From contig CM034306.1 in the NCBI GenBank assembly GCA_019925795.1, positions 47,672,758 through 47,736,757 of the forward strand: DNA of 64,000 nucleotides. The letters run 5' to 3'. Shown piece after piece: positions 1 to 11,699 of the stretch. This DNA is from Dendrobium chrysotoxum. Its lineage: Eukaryota > Streptophyta > Magnoliopsida > Asparagales > Orchidaceae. The notes beneath the pieces were generated by a model that saw only the letters and a program-made list of their open reading frames with translations, searched no databases and was not told the origin of the DNA. The translations under genes were made by a program, and so were the position numbers. Positions within the stretch are counted from its first letter, which is position 1, and each line of letters starts with the position of its first letter.

Positions 1-1166
1 AATTTATTTTCTTCTTGATTTTTAACCCTTTCTTACACTTTTACATTTTTAAGTCCTAGGGTTATTTCAACAACTTCATCTTCATCCAACTTAGACCCTC
101 CAGTATTATCAGATTCATCAAAAACAACATGAGTGGTCTCTTCAACTACCAATGTCCTTCTATTAAAAATTCTATAGGATTTTCCAACACTTGAATATCC
201 TAAAAAAATTTCTTCATCAGATTTAGGATCTAATTTTCCTAAGAGCATTTTTCCATTATTGTGTATGAACACTTTACATCCAAAAATATGTTGGTGTGAG
301 AGGTTAGGAATTCTACCTTTAAGAAGTTCATAGGGTGTCTTATTTAATTTTGATCAAATATACACCCAATTCAATACATAGCACGCTGTACTAATTGGTT
401 CAGCCCAAAAATAGTTTGGAAGTGAATATGCTGCCAACATGGCTCTAGCAGTTTCAATTAATATCCTATTTTTTCTCTCAACTGCTCTATTCTGTTGAGG
501 TGTCCAAGAAGCTAAGAAAATATGATCTATCCCATGAGATTTGCAAAAATTATCAAATAATTCATTTTCAAATTCTTCCCCATGATCACTTTGGATATTT
601 ATAATTTCAAAACCTAGTTTTCTCTAAATCCAAGTGGCAAAATCTCTAAACTCCTCAAATGATTCACTCTTATGATTTAAAAATCTAATCTAGGTGAATC
701 TTGAATAATCATCCATGTACAATTACATACCTAAATCTTTTTCCTCCTAAACTTAAGGTATTAACGTGTCCAAAGAGATCCATGTGAAGAATTTCTAAGG
801 GCTTGCTAGCTCTAATTTCCTTAATTGAATTGAAAGAGGATTTGACTTATTTTCCTAATTGACATGCATCACATAAGGATCTTTTGTAAAGTCTAATTTG
901 GGTATATCTCTAACTAACTCTTTTAGGGTGATTTTCTTAAGATTTCTCATGCTAGAATGATAAAGTCTTCTATTCCATAACTATGACTCATTAGATATAG
1001 TTTTTAAATAAAAAGCAGTAGAAGATTTTATAGAATTTAAATCTAGTATGTAAACATTATTTACACTATTACCATTCAACACAAAAATTCCATTTTGATA
1101 AATGATATAGCTAGTAGGCAAAAAATTTATATGATAATCTTTATCACACAGTTGACTTATGCTCAA
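1..1166 (-). pseudogene. Integrase region of element A (decayed)
   Basis: Integrase inserts the cDNA copy into chromosomal DNA. Reading on the minus strand, the pre-integrase zinc-binding part lies at about 850-1166, followed by the core: the MDL-type first Asp near 767-785 is blurred, the second is visible as SDHGEEFEN near 570-595, and the catalytic Glu as NRAVERKN near 466-500. A C-terminal stretch at 33-272 reads FLGYSSVGKSYRIFN, then ETTHVVFDE, typical of the integrase-to-RT linker of copia elements. Several in-frame stops and frame changes interrupt it (for example around 345 and 600-630), so it cannot make a full protein. The RT part would lie left of position 1. Confidence 0.85.
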
Positions 1167-1420
1167 CAGATTGTGTTATAACCCTTCTACTAACAGAACA
1201 TTTTCAATCACAAAGTTTTTTGAATTTTTAATCATACTTGTACCTACCACTTTCTTGGTGGTATTGTCTCCAAGTGGAACCTTGCCTCCATTCTGGGTTT
1301 CCAGCGATATTAATTAATTTGCATCTCCTATCATACACTTTGAGAAACTGCTGTCCAGGTACCATATGCTCTCACGAGATCTTGTATGAGAGCGTTCCTA
1401 CAAAATTATCAAATATTAGA
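1167..1420 (-). pseudogene. Retropepsin (protease) region of element A, active site altered
   Basis: The aspartic protease of copia elements cuts the Gag-Pol polyprotein. Conceptual reading across frames gives the family context: WYLDS, a GGKVPLGDNTTKKVVG block, then ENVLLVEGL and LLSISQLCDKD leading into the pre-integrase part. The catalytic DSG triad found in element D (46995-47003) and element C (32272-32280) reads DSS here, so the Gly is lost, and a frame change plus a stop after LVEGL add to the damage. Assignment rests on alignment by eye with D and C. Confidence 0.75.
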
Positions 1421-1429
1421 CTTGATAAC

Positions 1430-3161
1430 CTAAATAAGTATGGGTTCTCCTTGTGCTAATTTTAAAATAGATGTAGATATGACATGCTGTATTTTATGCA
1501 TCTTAGGTCTCCACACTAAATATGTTCTATGTTGAATTATATAAGTGTGAGAAATATGTCTAATCAGACCATAAGAAAAACACCTTACTCCATGGCAAAG
1601 ATTCTCCAATCTATGTGTACTATAAGATCTTCTTTTAGATTTTGAATTAATTGACTTGTGGTAGATTTTGTGAAAATCTTCAAGTTTAGGTGGTATCCTA
1701 TTTTCCTCAAATGCTTTTAACTTTACCTCAAGATATGCATTTGCACTTTCTAAAATTGAATTTTCAATCTTCAAGTTATGCTCTTTACTATCCAATTCAT
1801 CTATAAATGCTTTGAAATCATTTTCAAGTTCAGTGTGTGATGATTTTAAAAGATCATGCTATTTATTTAAATCATTAAATTCATCCATTAAAGTCATGTG
1901 GTTGCTATCAATTAATGCATAGTCTTTCCTAAGGATTTTGAATTCATTTTACAGCTCTGAATGATCCAAATTTAACTTAGCATGCAGTTCCTTTAGTTTC
2001 CTATATACAGAATTAATGCATTCAGAAACTTTAAATAATTCATCATAACTCAAGTCACATACCTCCTCTTGATCCAAATGATCAAGATTATCAACCATCA
2101 AGCACAAATTTGTGACTTCCTCTTCAGGTGCTATTTCTGAGGAATCTGAAGCTCAGTTCGCCCAAAATGCTTGTTGAAATCTCTTCTTTCCTCTTCTATC
2201 CTTTGTTTTCTCGTTAGATTTCTCCTTGGTAGGATTGGCTTCAAGATTAGAGCAATTAGTCATGATGTGTCCAGGCTTCTTGCATTCATAGCAAATTATT
2301 TCATTAGGAGCCTTAGCATTTTTATAGAACTTACCTTTGTTTCACTATTGACGTCCCTTCTTCTTCTTCCTTAGGAAACTTCTAAATTGCTTTATCATCA
2401 AGGAAATGTCTTCCTCATCCTCAGGTAGTGACTGATTACTGTCTGAATCATCCACCTTCAAATCTATATTCTTCTCCTTCCACTTATCACCTGCATCAAT
2501 CTGTCTTTGAGTCACAGATAGCTCGTAAGTAATTAGTGATCCAAGAAGATTGTCAATAGAATCGACATTTAAATCTTTCGATTCAATTATGGAAGTTATC
2601 TTTGCATCATAAGTAGTAGGTAAGCAATAAAACAATTTATTTACTTTTTTTACATTCGTTAAGTCCCTACCTAAGGCAGGCAATGAACTGGCTATATGTG
2701 TAAATCGTGAATATATGTCAGAGATTGATTCATTCGGTTTCATGCGAAAAGTTCATAATCGTGCAAAAGAATGTTCAATCTAGTTTGCTTCACTTCATTT
2801 GTACCTCGATACGTAATACAAAGTTTATCTCAAATTTCCTTTTTGGATTTATAAGTAGAAACACGCATATAGTCTTCAGATTTAAGAGCATAGAAAAAGC
2901 TATTCAAGAATTTTGCGTTTAATTGTGCTAATTTTCTTTCTTCTAAAGTCTAATCAGTAAATGATGTTTCAACTCCAATGCCATTACAAGTCTAGTAGGT
3001 ACAGTACAACCATCCTGAACTAACATCCACATGTGATAGTCAAGAGATTACAGAAAAGTAGACATGCGAGTTTGCTAGAAATCAAACGGAATGTTGTCAA
3101 ACAAAGGTGGCCTAGTGATCGAGTAACCTTTTAAAGTATTCCAGATTCCAAAATTAGCCAT
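1430..3161 (-). pseudogene. Gag of element A (decayed, UBN2-type with coiled coil)
   Basis: Structural protein of the virus-like particle. The start is the ATG at 3161-3159, 46 bases beyond the PBS, giving MANFGIWNTLKGYSITRPP as in the sister element D. Stops occur within the first 50 codons. The central UBN2-like part is open at 2345-2743 (SISDIYSRFTHIASSLPALGR, in which LNVDSIDNLLGSLITYE follows). A stop at about 2342 precedes an intact CCHC knuckle, CYECKKPGHIMTNC (2252-2293). A long Lys/Glu/Leu-rich probable coiled coil follows (about 1700-2100). A second knuckle near 1540-1590 reads CFSYGLIRHISHTY, with two Cys replaced by Tyr. Defective. Confidence 0.85.
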
Positions 3162-3206
3162 GATCAAATTGTTAAAAAGTAATTTAAACACTAATTTTTG
3201 AAATAA

Positions 3207-3218
3207 GCTCTGATACCA
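3207..3218 (-). other. Primer-binding site of element A
   Basis: The minus strand reads TGGTATCAGAGC, the standard primer-binding site for the 3' end of initiator methionine tRNA used by plant copia elements. It lies 2 bases inside the LTR end, the same gap as in elements B, C and D. Confidence 0.93.
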
Positions 3219-3220
3219 CT

Positions 3221-4923
3221 TCAAAGTGTGAATAGGTTGTTAGACCTATTAATTACCTCCCTAGGCTAAACAAGAGGGGGGGGGGGGTGAATTGGTACTT
3301 TTAAAAACTTTTGGAAGTTTTGAAAACCTTTTATAAAAAATCTCAAAATATCGTATAGTACAATCCAATTCATACACAATGATCAACTATGAAAATTTAG
3401 CACTTTGTCAACCACACAAAAATACAGTAGGATGCAAAAAACAAAATAAGAATAGAAAATATAAGAGTTTATAGTGGTTTGATCAAACATAACCTACATC
3501 CACTCCTTAGAGACTCCTTCTCTAGGTATTGCACTATACTCAAGTGACTCTCCTTTTGCCCCTATAGTAATGCGGAGAAGCCTTTATAAACTCTCTTCCA
3601 CCAACCCGATACAGTAGAGAACCGTCATCCTTTTTCACCCTCCTGGTGAAGGCAGAGAATCCCATATCCTTTTTCACCCTCCTGGTGATGGTAGAGTACC
3701 ACTCCTCCTATCTCACCCTCCTTGGTGACGGCAGAGAATCGATCCTCCTTCGACAATTCTCTTCAAAAAGTTTTCTAGGAAGATTGGGAAGAACTTCAAA
3801 GAACTAGAAAGAGATCCTCACTTGTTGGACAACCTTGTGAATCCCCTCATAATTTCCTTACCCAAGATCTCTCACTCTTCATTCTCAATACACTCTCCCA
3901 AACACACTCCTTAAGCTTACTCAAGAGAAATTCATGGAAGACACTTTGACAGTTAGTTTTTAGGACCCTTATATACATAGAAAGAGAAAACCGTCAAAAA
4001 ACTAAAAATTTCAAATTTTACACAATCCGATCGTCCTGCATGATCACATATCGTCCCGTACGAATAGTTCAAAATATGAAATGTTCATCCAGTACACTTA
4101 CATATGAACCTATAGGACCCAGATTTTGTACTTTGGAAAATGGTATACGAAACAATTTCGTAATGTACGAACTGTTCAAAAAATTAAACTGTTCATCCCA
4201 TATGATCCAGTAGAACCTAGAATAGAGCCGTTTGTACCTCATAACCTTCAGTACAAAGTCAATTCTGTACTATATGAACAATTTAAAAAATTGGATGGTT
4301 CGTCCGGTACGATCCAGTACGAACCTAGAATAGAGCCGTTCATACCTCACAACCTTCTCTATGAAGTCAATTTCATACTATACGAACAGTTCAAAAAAAT
4401 GAACGGTTCATCCCATACGATCTAGTACAAACCAAAAATAGAGCCGTTCAAACCTCACAACCTTCTGTATGAAGTTAATTTCGTACTGTACAAACAGTAC
4501 TAAGAACAATTTTCTACCAGGCAGGTTCGTTTTAGAGGACAAATAACACAGATCGTCTCATACAAAAAAATATTATACTGTATGATGAGCTTTTTTAAAA
4601 AATAATTTTGCCTCACTCCCCCAGTGTGTGTGTGCACAGTTATCCAACTTACATTCACACTTTCTCAGACTCAAGAAAAATAAAAATTACAGACTTCACT
4701 TTCAATAAAATCTAACAGATAAACTTGAAGTCTTCAACAGTCTGGAGTGTGAATTTCCTGAAAGACATGTTAGTGTAACCAAAACAAAAATTGTGATATT
4801 TTTAGGAGAAACAATGGAAAAATAATAAGCTTTTATAATCATCAAAATAACTCATATTAAAAACACACTTGAAACCGATTTGCACAATTCCCAATAATCT
4901 CCAAATTTGCCCAATTCTCAACA
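3221..4923 (-). repeat. 5' LTR of element A (S1)
   Basis: Limits were set by the PBS side (a mutated TG, reading TC at 3221) and by ...CTCAACA at 4923, which equals the LTR end at the PPT of element D. The minus strand has a TATA box (3966-3975), hairpins with a CTCCT (sense AGGAG) loop at 3634-3650 and 3674-3688, a G12-type tract near 3279-3290 beside the conserved GTGAATTGGT block, three complete copies plus a partial one of the 108-bp S1 tandem repeat (spacing marks at 4225, 4333, 4441), and one spaced palindrome pair (4030/4050). Confidence 0.9.
3966..3975 (-). promoter_or_regulatory. TATA box in LTR of element A
   Basis: The minus strand reads TATATAAGGG about 745 bases from the LTR 3' end. 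The same position carries TATATAAAGG in D's 3' LTR, TATTTAAA in the S2 LTRs and ATATAAAAA in E. Its place upstream of the AGGAG-loop hairpins implies that these hairpins are in the transcribed leader. Predicted from sequence and conservation only. Confidence 0.6.
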
Positions 4924-4967
4924 GATCATAATTCAAAAGTTTTTCAAAACTTGATTTTATGAATCTC

Positions 4968-4979
4968 GCTCTGATTCTA
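4968..4979 (-). other. Primer-binding site of element B (mutated)
   Basis: The minus strand reads TAGAATCAGAGC against the expected TGGTATCAGAGC, with two or three changes. It is 2 bases from the LTR end, as in the other elements. Confidence 0.75.
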
Positions 4980-4981
4980 GT

Positions 4982-6826
4982 TGAAATTTTGTTAGGGTTA
5001 TTAAGCCCTTATGAACTAGTCCCAAGGCTAACCTAGGAGGGGGGGTGAATTGGTATTTTAAAAATTCTTGCACACATTAAAAAATATTTTTGTCTTTTTA
5101 AATATTTAAAACACAAACAATGAAAGCAAAACTAGATAATAAAAAAGAGATTTTCAACTACATATCATATCACAGAAAATATGCAAAAATTAAAATACTA
5201 AAAAATAAATGAAAAGAGCACACCAAATTTATAATGGTTCGGTTAACTTGACCTATGTCCACACCCTTGGGCCTCCCCTCAAGGTATTGCATTAAAACAC
5301 TATAATGACTCTCATTTTTCTCCCACAGTAAGGTGGAAAAGCCTTTACAAAATCTCTCCACCGACATCGATGAGGCAGAGAACCATGATTCCTTTTGCTT
5401 TCTCCTAAAGCAGGAAGAGAACCCCAGAATCCTTTTGCTTCCTCCTAAAGTATGCAGAGAACTTTAAACTCCTTTTGTTTCCTCCTGAAGAAGGCAAAGA
5501 ACTTTGATCTTATGCTGATGATCATCTCCCTAATGCCACCATAGAACCAAGGACAAAGAAGGAAGATGATGATTGAATCCTTGCTTGGAGCAACCTTTGT
5601 GAATCCGCTCATAAACTCCCCCTCATAGGATACTCTCTCTCTCCCTAACTCTCCTTATCCTTTAAGCTCTCTTGGAGTGGAAAAATTAATAAAAGATTAC
5701 TAAAGATATGGTTAAAGAGCTTAAATAGAAGGCCACAAAAATGCCCTAAAATTTAACTTGTTGATTATATCATACAGTACGATCTGTCAATCGTCCTGTA
5801 TGATCAGTACAAAATCAACCATTTGCTAAGATGATTGCCATGGTATGGACGATCAAAAGAAATATTTTCTACATATCATCCTAGAAGATTTTATGATCAT
5901 CTGGGGTGATTAGTTCAATTTGAGTGGAAAATGAAAAATCATCCAGATAATATCCAAGGATATGTAGGACGATGTCCTAGACGATCAGTGGATAATAGGG
6001 GTTTTCATCCTGGTTGATTTTACAATCATCTAGGATGATCAGTTCATTTTGGGTGGCAATCGATAAACCATCCCAAAATTGTCTCGGGACAACCAGGATG
6101 ATATCCTAGATGATAAGGAGAAAATTAGGGTTTTCATCCGGGATGATTAGAGATCGTCTCACAAAAAATAAAGGATCGTCTGGGATGATTAGGGAAGATC
6201 ATCCTGTATGATGTGATTGATCAATTAAGCCATAATTATTTTGCTAATAAAGGGATTATATTTGGCAAAATTTTAATGAATCGTCCAGGACGATACAGGT
6301 ATCATCCCGTATGATCAGAATAAATATCTAAAAATAAAATATTTCCTAAAATGTGATTGGCGACTAATTTTTGAGTTTAAACTTATCATCCATGATGATG
6401 TGAGGATCATCTAGGATGATATCCTTAATCAAACTTACTTAGCCCAGATGCCCTAATTAGGGCTTCTATTTTGAACTAATCTTCTAGGATGATTTGAGAT
6501 CGTCCTATACAATATGCTCAAAAATCTAAAAACTCTCAAACTCACCAAATTTCTCCCCACTGTGTGTGTGAGCAAGGATACTTAGCATTAGGATTCAACT
6601 TATTATATTTGACTCAAGAAAAGGTAAAAACTATTGAAATATAAACTTACGAACTGATTCAGTCCTAGTCTACCAAATCTTGAGCTGGCATAGATTGTAA
6701 TTAACTTTGTGAACCTGAAAATTTAGTAGGCATGCACAACTAAAATAGATATGAAGTAGTAGCATTAAAGAAGTATAAATGTTGGATATCATCAAAACTA
6801 CAATACTTGAACCAAGATTTGTAACA
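4982..6826 (-). repeat. 5' LTR of element B (S2)
   Basis: 1845 bp, nearly the same length as the LTRs of element C (1847 and 1856 bp). On the plus strand it starts TGAAATTTTG and ends GATTTGTAACA. It has the conserved poly-G block near 5037-5045, hairpins with a CTCCT loop (5397-5411 GCTTT/AAAGC arms; weaker ones near 5437 and 5475), a TATA-like TATTTAAG (minus, 5720-5727), and palindrome pairs at 5769/5790, 6280/6301 and 6385/6406 within a tract rich in ATCATCC/GGATGAT words. Confidence 0.9.
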
Positions 6827-7227
6827 CTGAATCAATCCCATCTTGGACCTCTCACATTATTCTACATTTTCTGTAGATCCATATGACTGACTTCCCATTT
6901 AAAGATTTCACCAAGCAACCCACTCTCACATCCATTTCATCTCCACTCATTTAAATATTCCTACCTCTCCTAAATAGCACACCACCCCATTCAACTATTT
7001 CTGCCCAACATCTGACTTCCTCAATCAACCCAAGCCACCTATTCTAATCAGCAAAGCCCAAGACCACTAAAACTAGCTCATTACTTCACCAATAATAACT
7101 CAACAACTTCCTCCAATTCCTACATCAACTTATAGCACACTCCAAAACAATTCACTATCTCACTTTGTCCACTCTCTCTATCTCTAAACTCCTTAGCAAT
7201 CTCTCTTTCCTTTCCCCTAAATTTCAT
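6827..7227. other. No gene seen
   Basis: AT- and pyrimidine-rich sequence flanking element B. CTGAA at 6827-6831 would be B's target duplication, but its partner is outside the window. No coding signal or known repeat was recognised. Confidence 0.5.
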
Positions 7228-7304
7228 TAATAATATTATTAATATTATTAATAATATTATTAATAATATTAATATTATTTTTATTTTTATTATTATTATT
7301 ATTT
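7228..7304. repeat. (TAA/ATT)n microsatellite
   Basis: Runs of ATT/TAATAT trinucleotides followed by TTTATT and (ATT)n. The overlapping minus-strand reading frame (poly Asn/Ile) is only this low-complexity tract. A purine-rich stretch follows to about 7400. Confidence 0.9.
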
Positions 7305-7495
7305 AAAAAAGGCGAGAGAATGGAGAAAAATAGGTAAAAAGAAAGATAAAAAATTAGAGGAAATGAAAAAAGATGATGAAAAAAAGAGAGGAAGAAATTT
7401 TTTGTGCTCAATCATCATTTCATTGACATCATCACCACTATCGTGACCTTCTTGATAAGATACAATATTCTTGAATAAAGAAAATCCCCCAAATC

Positions 7496-7634
7496 CCTTA
7501 GTTGTGGTCTTTATTTTCTCTAGAATTTTTTCTCAGTGCCTATGAGAAAAAATTGCAAATCTTTCAAATAGATACCCCTAAAGACCCATACACACCTTTC
7601 TCTAGCGCGGTGGGATTAAAGACCACAACTAAGG
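7496..7634. repeat. Nested perfect inverted repeats (hairpin or MITE-like)
   Basis: Outer arms of 18 bp match perfectly: CCTTAGTTGTGGTCTTTA at 7496-7513 and its complement at 7617-7634. Inside lies a second perfect inverted repeat of 12 bp, AATTTTTTCTCA (7524-7535) with its complement at 7543-7554 and a 7-base loop. It could be the remnant of a small inverted-repeat element or a folded RNA. No flanking duplication was identified. Confidence 0.7.
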
Positions 7635-7859
7635 TTTCATTCGACACCTGTGATACATTCTTTTCTATATCATTATAGAAGGTCCAGCTCCCCAAATTTC
7701 CCCTAAATTGGGGAGATGCCAGGAGGCTACCAAAATTTCAACTAACAGGGGGGGCATACTTAAACAAAATTGAAGGGGATCGAACTTGTACTTGCAGGGG
7801 GACTGGACTTGTAAACTCATAGGGAGCAGAACTTAATTAAATAATGAGGAACTAGACTT

Positions 7860-9600
7860 AATATTTAACATTAAAATAAAAATCATGACATAACAAAATC
7901 AAAATGGCAATTTATAAGTTAAAACTTGTAATGAACATCAACGAGCAAACAGGAAACTCATTACAAGAGAAGAGCAATAAACACGCATAATACTTGCACT
8001 AATATAATAACTCATTTATAGGAAAGTGATTTGTAATAAACATATGAATGGGGGACAAGAATGAATGCAACTGTATGCTCATGGATAGAGTTTGGGAGAT
8101 ATGCAACAAGTATAATCCCCTCCCGATAGTCAACATCATCTTGTAAATGGACACATTGATCTGCCTATCAACGGTGATAGAAAATATGTTGTAGGAATGA
8201 TGAGTCCCCTTTAAATATAGAATTGCATGCAATGTACTATTTGCAAGCAAGGATAAAAGATCTGCATTGAATGCGAGCACCTACAAACAGCACTGGAAGA
8301 CTTATAATGCACCCAACAGCTGCCTCACGAGTTGAAGAAGTAGGGAAATGGTGGAGTATATAGACTTGTAGCATGTATGAAAGTTTACACCTGTAGATGC
8401 TGTTGGAAGAGTCGCATTCAATGCAACTTGTCTATGAGTGATAGCAAGAGGCTGGTGATGCATACAATGACCTGCCTATGAATAATATTATTAAGATGGT
8501 AAAGGACACTGTAACTTGTCTACAAGTGGCTATAGATGGTTCATCATATACATTATGTAACATCTATGAGAAAATATAGAAGGACTTCAACAAATGCAAC
8601 AACCCATAGTCACTGTCAATAAATAGTGAAACACGAATACCTACAAGTTGATAAATTTGCATACAAGCAATGATGAGTGATTTGTAATTGGTGCAACATG
8701 TCAATAAATAAGGAAAGCTATAAAGGAGATAGCTTCCATAGTATCAGTGTCAATTAGCATGCAAATAAACACACTAAAACCTGCTTGAAAATGATTATAT
8801 TTCTTGTAGACATATACGGGCAATGTGCGACAAATGCCAAGGCATTCGTATAGTCAATAATAACTAAAATTTCAGGAAAATGCATCAATCCCCCACAAGA
8901 AAGGGTGGCCACTATACAACAAATGCGAGCATCTACGAGCCACTATAATAAAACCTTTCATAAACACCCAACATACCATATATGAGCAAATTTAGAAGAA
9001 CTACAACAAATGCAAACACCTAAGAGTCTCAATAGGAGATTCATCATATGCACTATATGTTATCTATGAGAAAATATTGGAATGCTATAGTAAATACGGG
9101 TACATATAGGTAGAAATTGGCAAGTGGAAATTGATCCGTAGGTAGCAATGAGCAACATATAACAAATGTTGGATCATCCATACAGTCAACAATCATGTAA
9201 TGTCAAGCAAATGCAATGATCCCTAGTAAATAAAGGAAGTAAATACACAACAAATGCAAACATCTACAAGTATCATAAGTAGATACGCATTTAACCCAAC
9301 TCGCCCACAGATGGAGGCATAAATCCTACAATGCATCCAACAGTCTTGCCTGCAAGCTATGATAGCAAATAGGGTGCAAGACTAGAATGAGTGCAAGCAT
9401 CTATTAGCAATTATAGGGGATTGTTAGTACATGACAGTCTACCTACATAAAGTAGCAACATAAAGTAGCAAATGACCCAAAGTGCAATTCTATGATTTAT
9501 CAGTATGCAAAAGTAGGGAATCACTAGCAAAAACTTTAAGCCACTGATAAATTTAGGTAGCAAATTTATGAAGCTAGGATGTTATGTTAAATTGATTAAT
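7860..9600. repeat. Degenerate dispersed repeat region
   Basis: Many imperfect recurrences of phrases such as AAATGCAAACA, CATCTACAAGT, CTACAAGTGGC and AATGAGCAAC at irregular spacing, interspersed with unique AT-rich sequence. It looks like an old, decayed tandem array or a transposon noncoding region. No protein similarity was seen on either strand. Limits are approximate. Confidence 0.4.
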
Positions 9601-11699
9601 TTACTTACAGATGATAGGTGGAAGGTTCCTGATACAACGTATAATGTATCTAATGGCATAAATACAATCTTGCAGGATGAATGTTAATGAAGATGACAAT
9701 ATGTAGAAGACAAATGAGTTAAACTGCACTGTCGATGCGCAATGAATGAAATGCAACCCTGTGCCACTCGATCTGTAATGCTCGTACAAGCAAACAGAAA
9801 GCATTTGCATATGCCAAAATGGAATCTTGCTCACTCTTTTAATAATAGTCATTTGTGTAATTGATTATAATTAAATATTTCAAAATACCCCCTCATGCAT
9901 TAAAATATGATTACCCGTATAGGCCTTAGTGAGTGAGTAGTATACACACACATGACGACTGAGGGTGATGCACAGGTTAAAAAATAAACTTATGTTCTAG
10001 GCCGATCCTCCTATGAGAGTGGATAAGAGTCGACATGACTTGAACTAACGAATAAATATACGATCATGACATCGACCAAAATATTTATTTTAATACATTC
10101 ATATTAAGACTTCAAGGTCTATAATAATGAAAATTCTCTTATAAAGGTATAAAGCCTGTAATGGGCTCTATCCTCTATCGAAAAGTATACGAAGTCATTA
10201 AAGTTTGATAGATAAAGAGAAATCGCCCATAAATATCTTGATGATAGCCATGTTGAATGTTTGTCACAACTCGAGGGGACCATAAATACCTAAAAAATTG
10301 CCTCCCAAATTCCTAAATTCCTATGAAAATCTAAAATCCTAAAATAATCACCCGAAATTAAGATATTTAAAATAAAGATAAGCATTAAATACTTAAAGAA
10401 AAAATACTCATCCACCCTCCATAATAATTTACCGAGATGGACAAATCTAAAAATCACTTCAACTCCTAAAAAACAAACATCTAGTTAAGAATAATATTAG
10501 GATTCATTTTCAATCGATATCTTATCAAGAAGAATGTGGCACGTGTTCTTTAACTAGTGATTTCGCTATCAAATGGCACCACACTGATAGGTTTGCCACT
10601 AGATGGAACCATAGGTAAACCGTTATGACTAGGACCCTCTAAATGAGTGGATTTGCTGCTAAATGGTACCATTATATTATGGTCATGGTTAGAGCCCATA
10701 TGTTCCCCAATGGACCTAAATCCTTGAGTACTAAATATATAGGATATGATTGATAGGGAAAAATTCTCTTTATTAGCTAAGGTGGATTCAAATTTGTCCC
10801 CTTAGGAAAAAGTTCAACCCAATTCTACAAGGTACCCTTGGACGAAGCATCCCACGGCTATCGATAAGGATCCTTTGTCAAGTTGGGTCAACTACCTCCT
10901 CTAACTAAGTAGACTAAGGATCATGATGACTCAGGATGACTGAACTATGGGATCTTGATCAAGTTCATCATCATTCCCTCCATCATCTAATTTAAGTGCA
11001 ACATGGTAAATTTTCAATTTTAAATATGAAATTTCAATATCAAAGCCCTACTACTACTATATGCTAGATACCATATATCTATTTGATGAATAGCCTTAAT
11101 TGAACATTCTCCCTCACTATCAGGAGGGAAATTAGTTATAGGAGCTTGGGCCTATAGGAAACGTAAACTCAGATCATAGCGTCCTCACAATATGAGCTGG
11201 GTAGTGTCTTACTTGAAAACCTAATCTACCTTCTAAAAATTTTCCTTGGAACAAACTTGATAAAACTCTCCTTGAAAACCTGAGGAAAAAGAAAGGGGGC
11301 CACTAAGAGGCCAGGCGGGTGAATTTTTGGAGCCTACAAATTTTTGATGACTTCACTGAGGTTAGTTTCTTTTTCCATCTCTGACTAGTCACTTGTTTAC
11401 AACAGTAGCAACAAATCAGCATGGGATAAAATTATAAATGTTTCAAAATGATCATTTAACAAATTAAAATTTTAAATACCCTAAAAATGATCATTTAACA
11501 AACTCACTAAGAATTCATAGATCATGATTTAAAGTTATTTTTAATTGCTTGCTTTTACTATTTTTTGGTAGTCTCTATATTTTGAAAGTGTGTGATGATG
11601 TATCAATTTCTAATTACTAACCTTTGCCTTCCATTTGTGTAAATGAATGTATATAACACTTATTTCATTATCTAGCTAGGATATAGTGCCAGCATTCAG
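9601..11699. other. No gene seen; possible LTR remnant
   Basis: No convincing coding region. The stretch 10530-10700 has two loosely similar passages around ATGGAACCATA and AATGGTACCATT, and a purine-rich run GAGGAAAAAGAAAGGGGG lies at about 11281-11298, which resembles a polypurine tract. It may belong to the gypsy remnant that follows, but no LTR ends could be fixed. Confidence 0.3.

Larger units (their letters stand above)
1..4923 (-). mobile_element. Element A: Sirevirus-type Ty1/copia retrotransposon, family S1, 5' part
   Basis: Minus-strand copia element running from its 5' LTR (3221-4923) through PBS, gag, protease and integrase to the window edge, where RT would start. Its LTR, PBS spacing and proteins match element D closely, so both belong to one family (S1). 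It is inserted in the untranslated leader of element B: the sequence at 4924-4979 continues B's leader up to B's PBS. The 5 bases after the LTR, GATCA (4924-4928), would be one copy of the target duplication; the partner is outside the window. Stops and frameshifts in every protein show it is defective. Confidence 0.9.
4924..6826 (-). mobile_element. Element B: Sirevirus-type copia, family S2, 5' end
   Basis: Only the 5' LTR (4982-6826), the PBS and about 45 bases of leader are visible. The leader reads on the minus strand like that of element C (GATTCATAAAA..., then AACTTTTGAATT), which identifies the S2 family. Element A interrupts it at 4923/4924, so the rest of B must lie to the left of the window, beyond A. 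Confidence 0.85.

Noticed and set aside
3207..3218. tRNA gene suggested by tRNA-complementary sequence
   Set aside because: Only the 12-base primer-binding site is present; no tRNA body. The same applies at 4968, 18224, 30381 and 48856.
3279..3290. Poly-G tract as a polypurine tract
   Set aside because: It lies inside the LTR near its 3' end, not next to a 3' LTR start; true PPTs are at 40798, 52418 and 60285.
7217..7411. 64-residue Asn/Ile-rich frame
   Set aside because: It is the translation of the ATT/TAA microsatellite and adjoining purine-rich tract.
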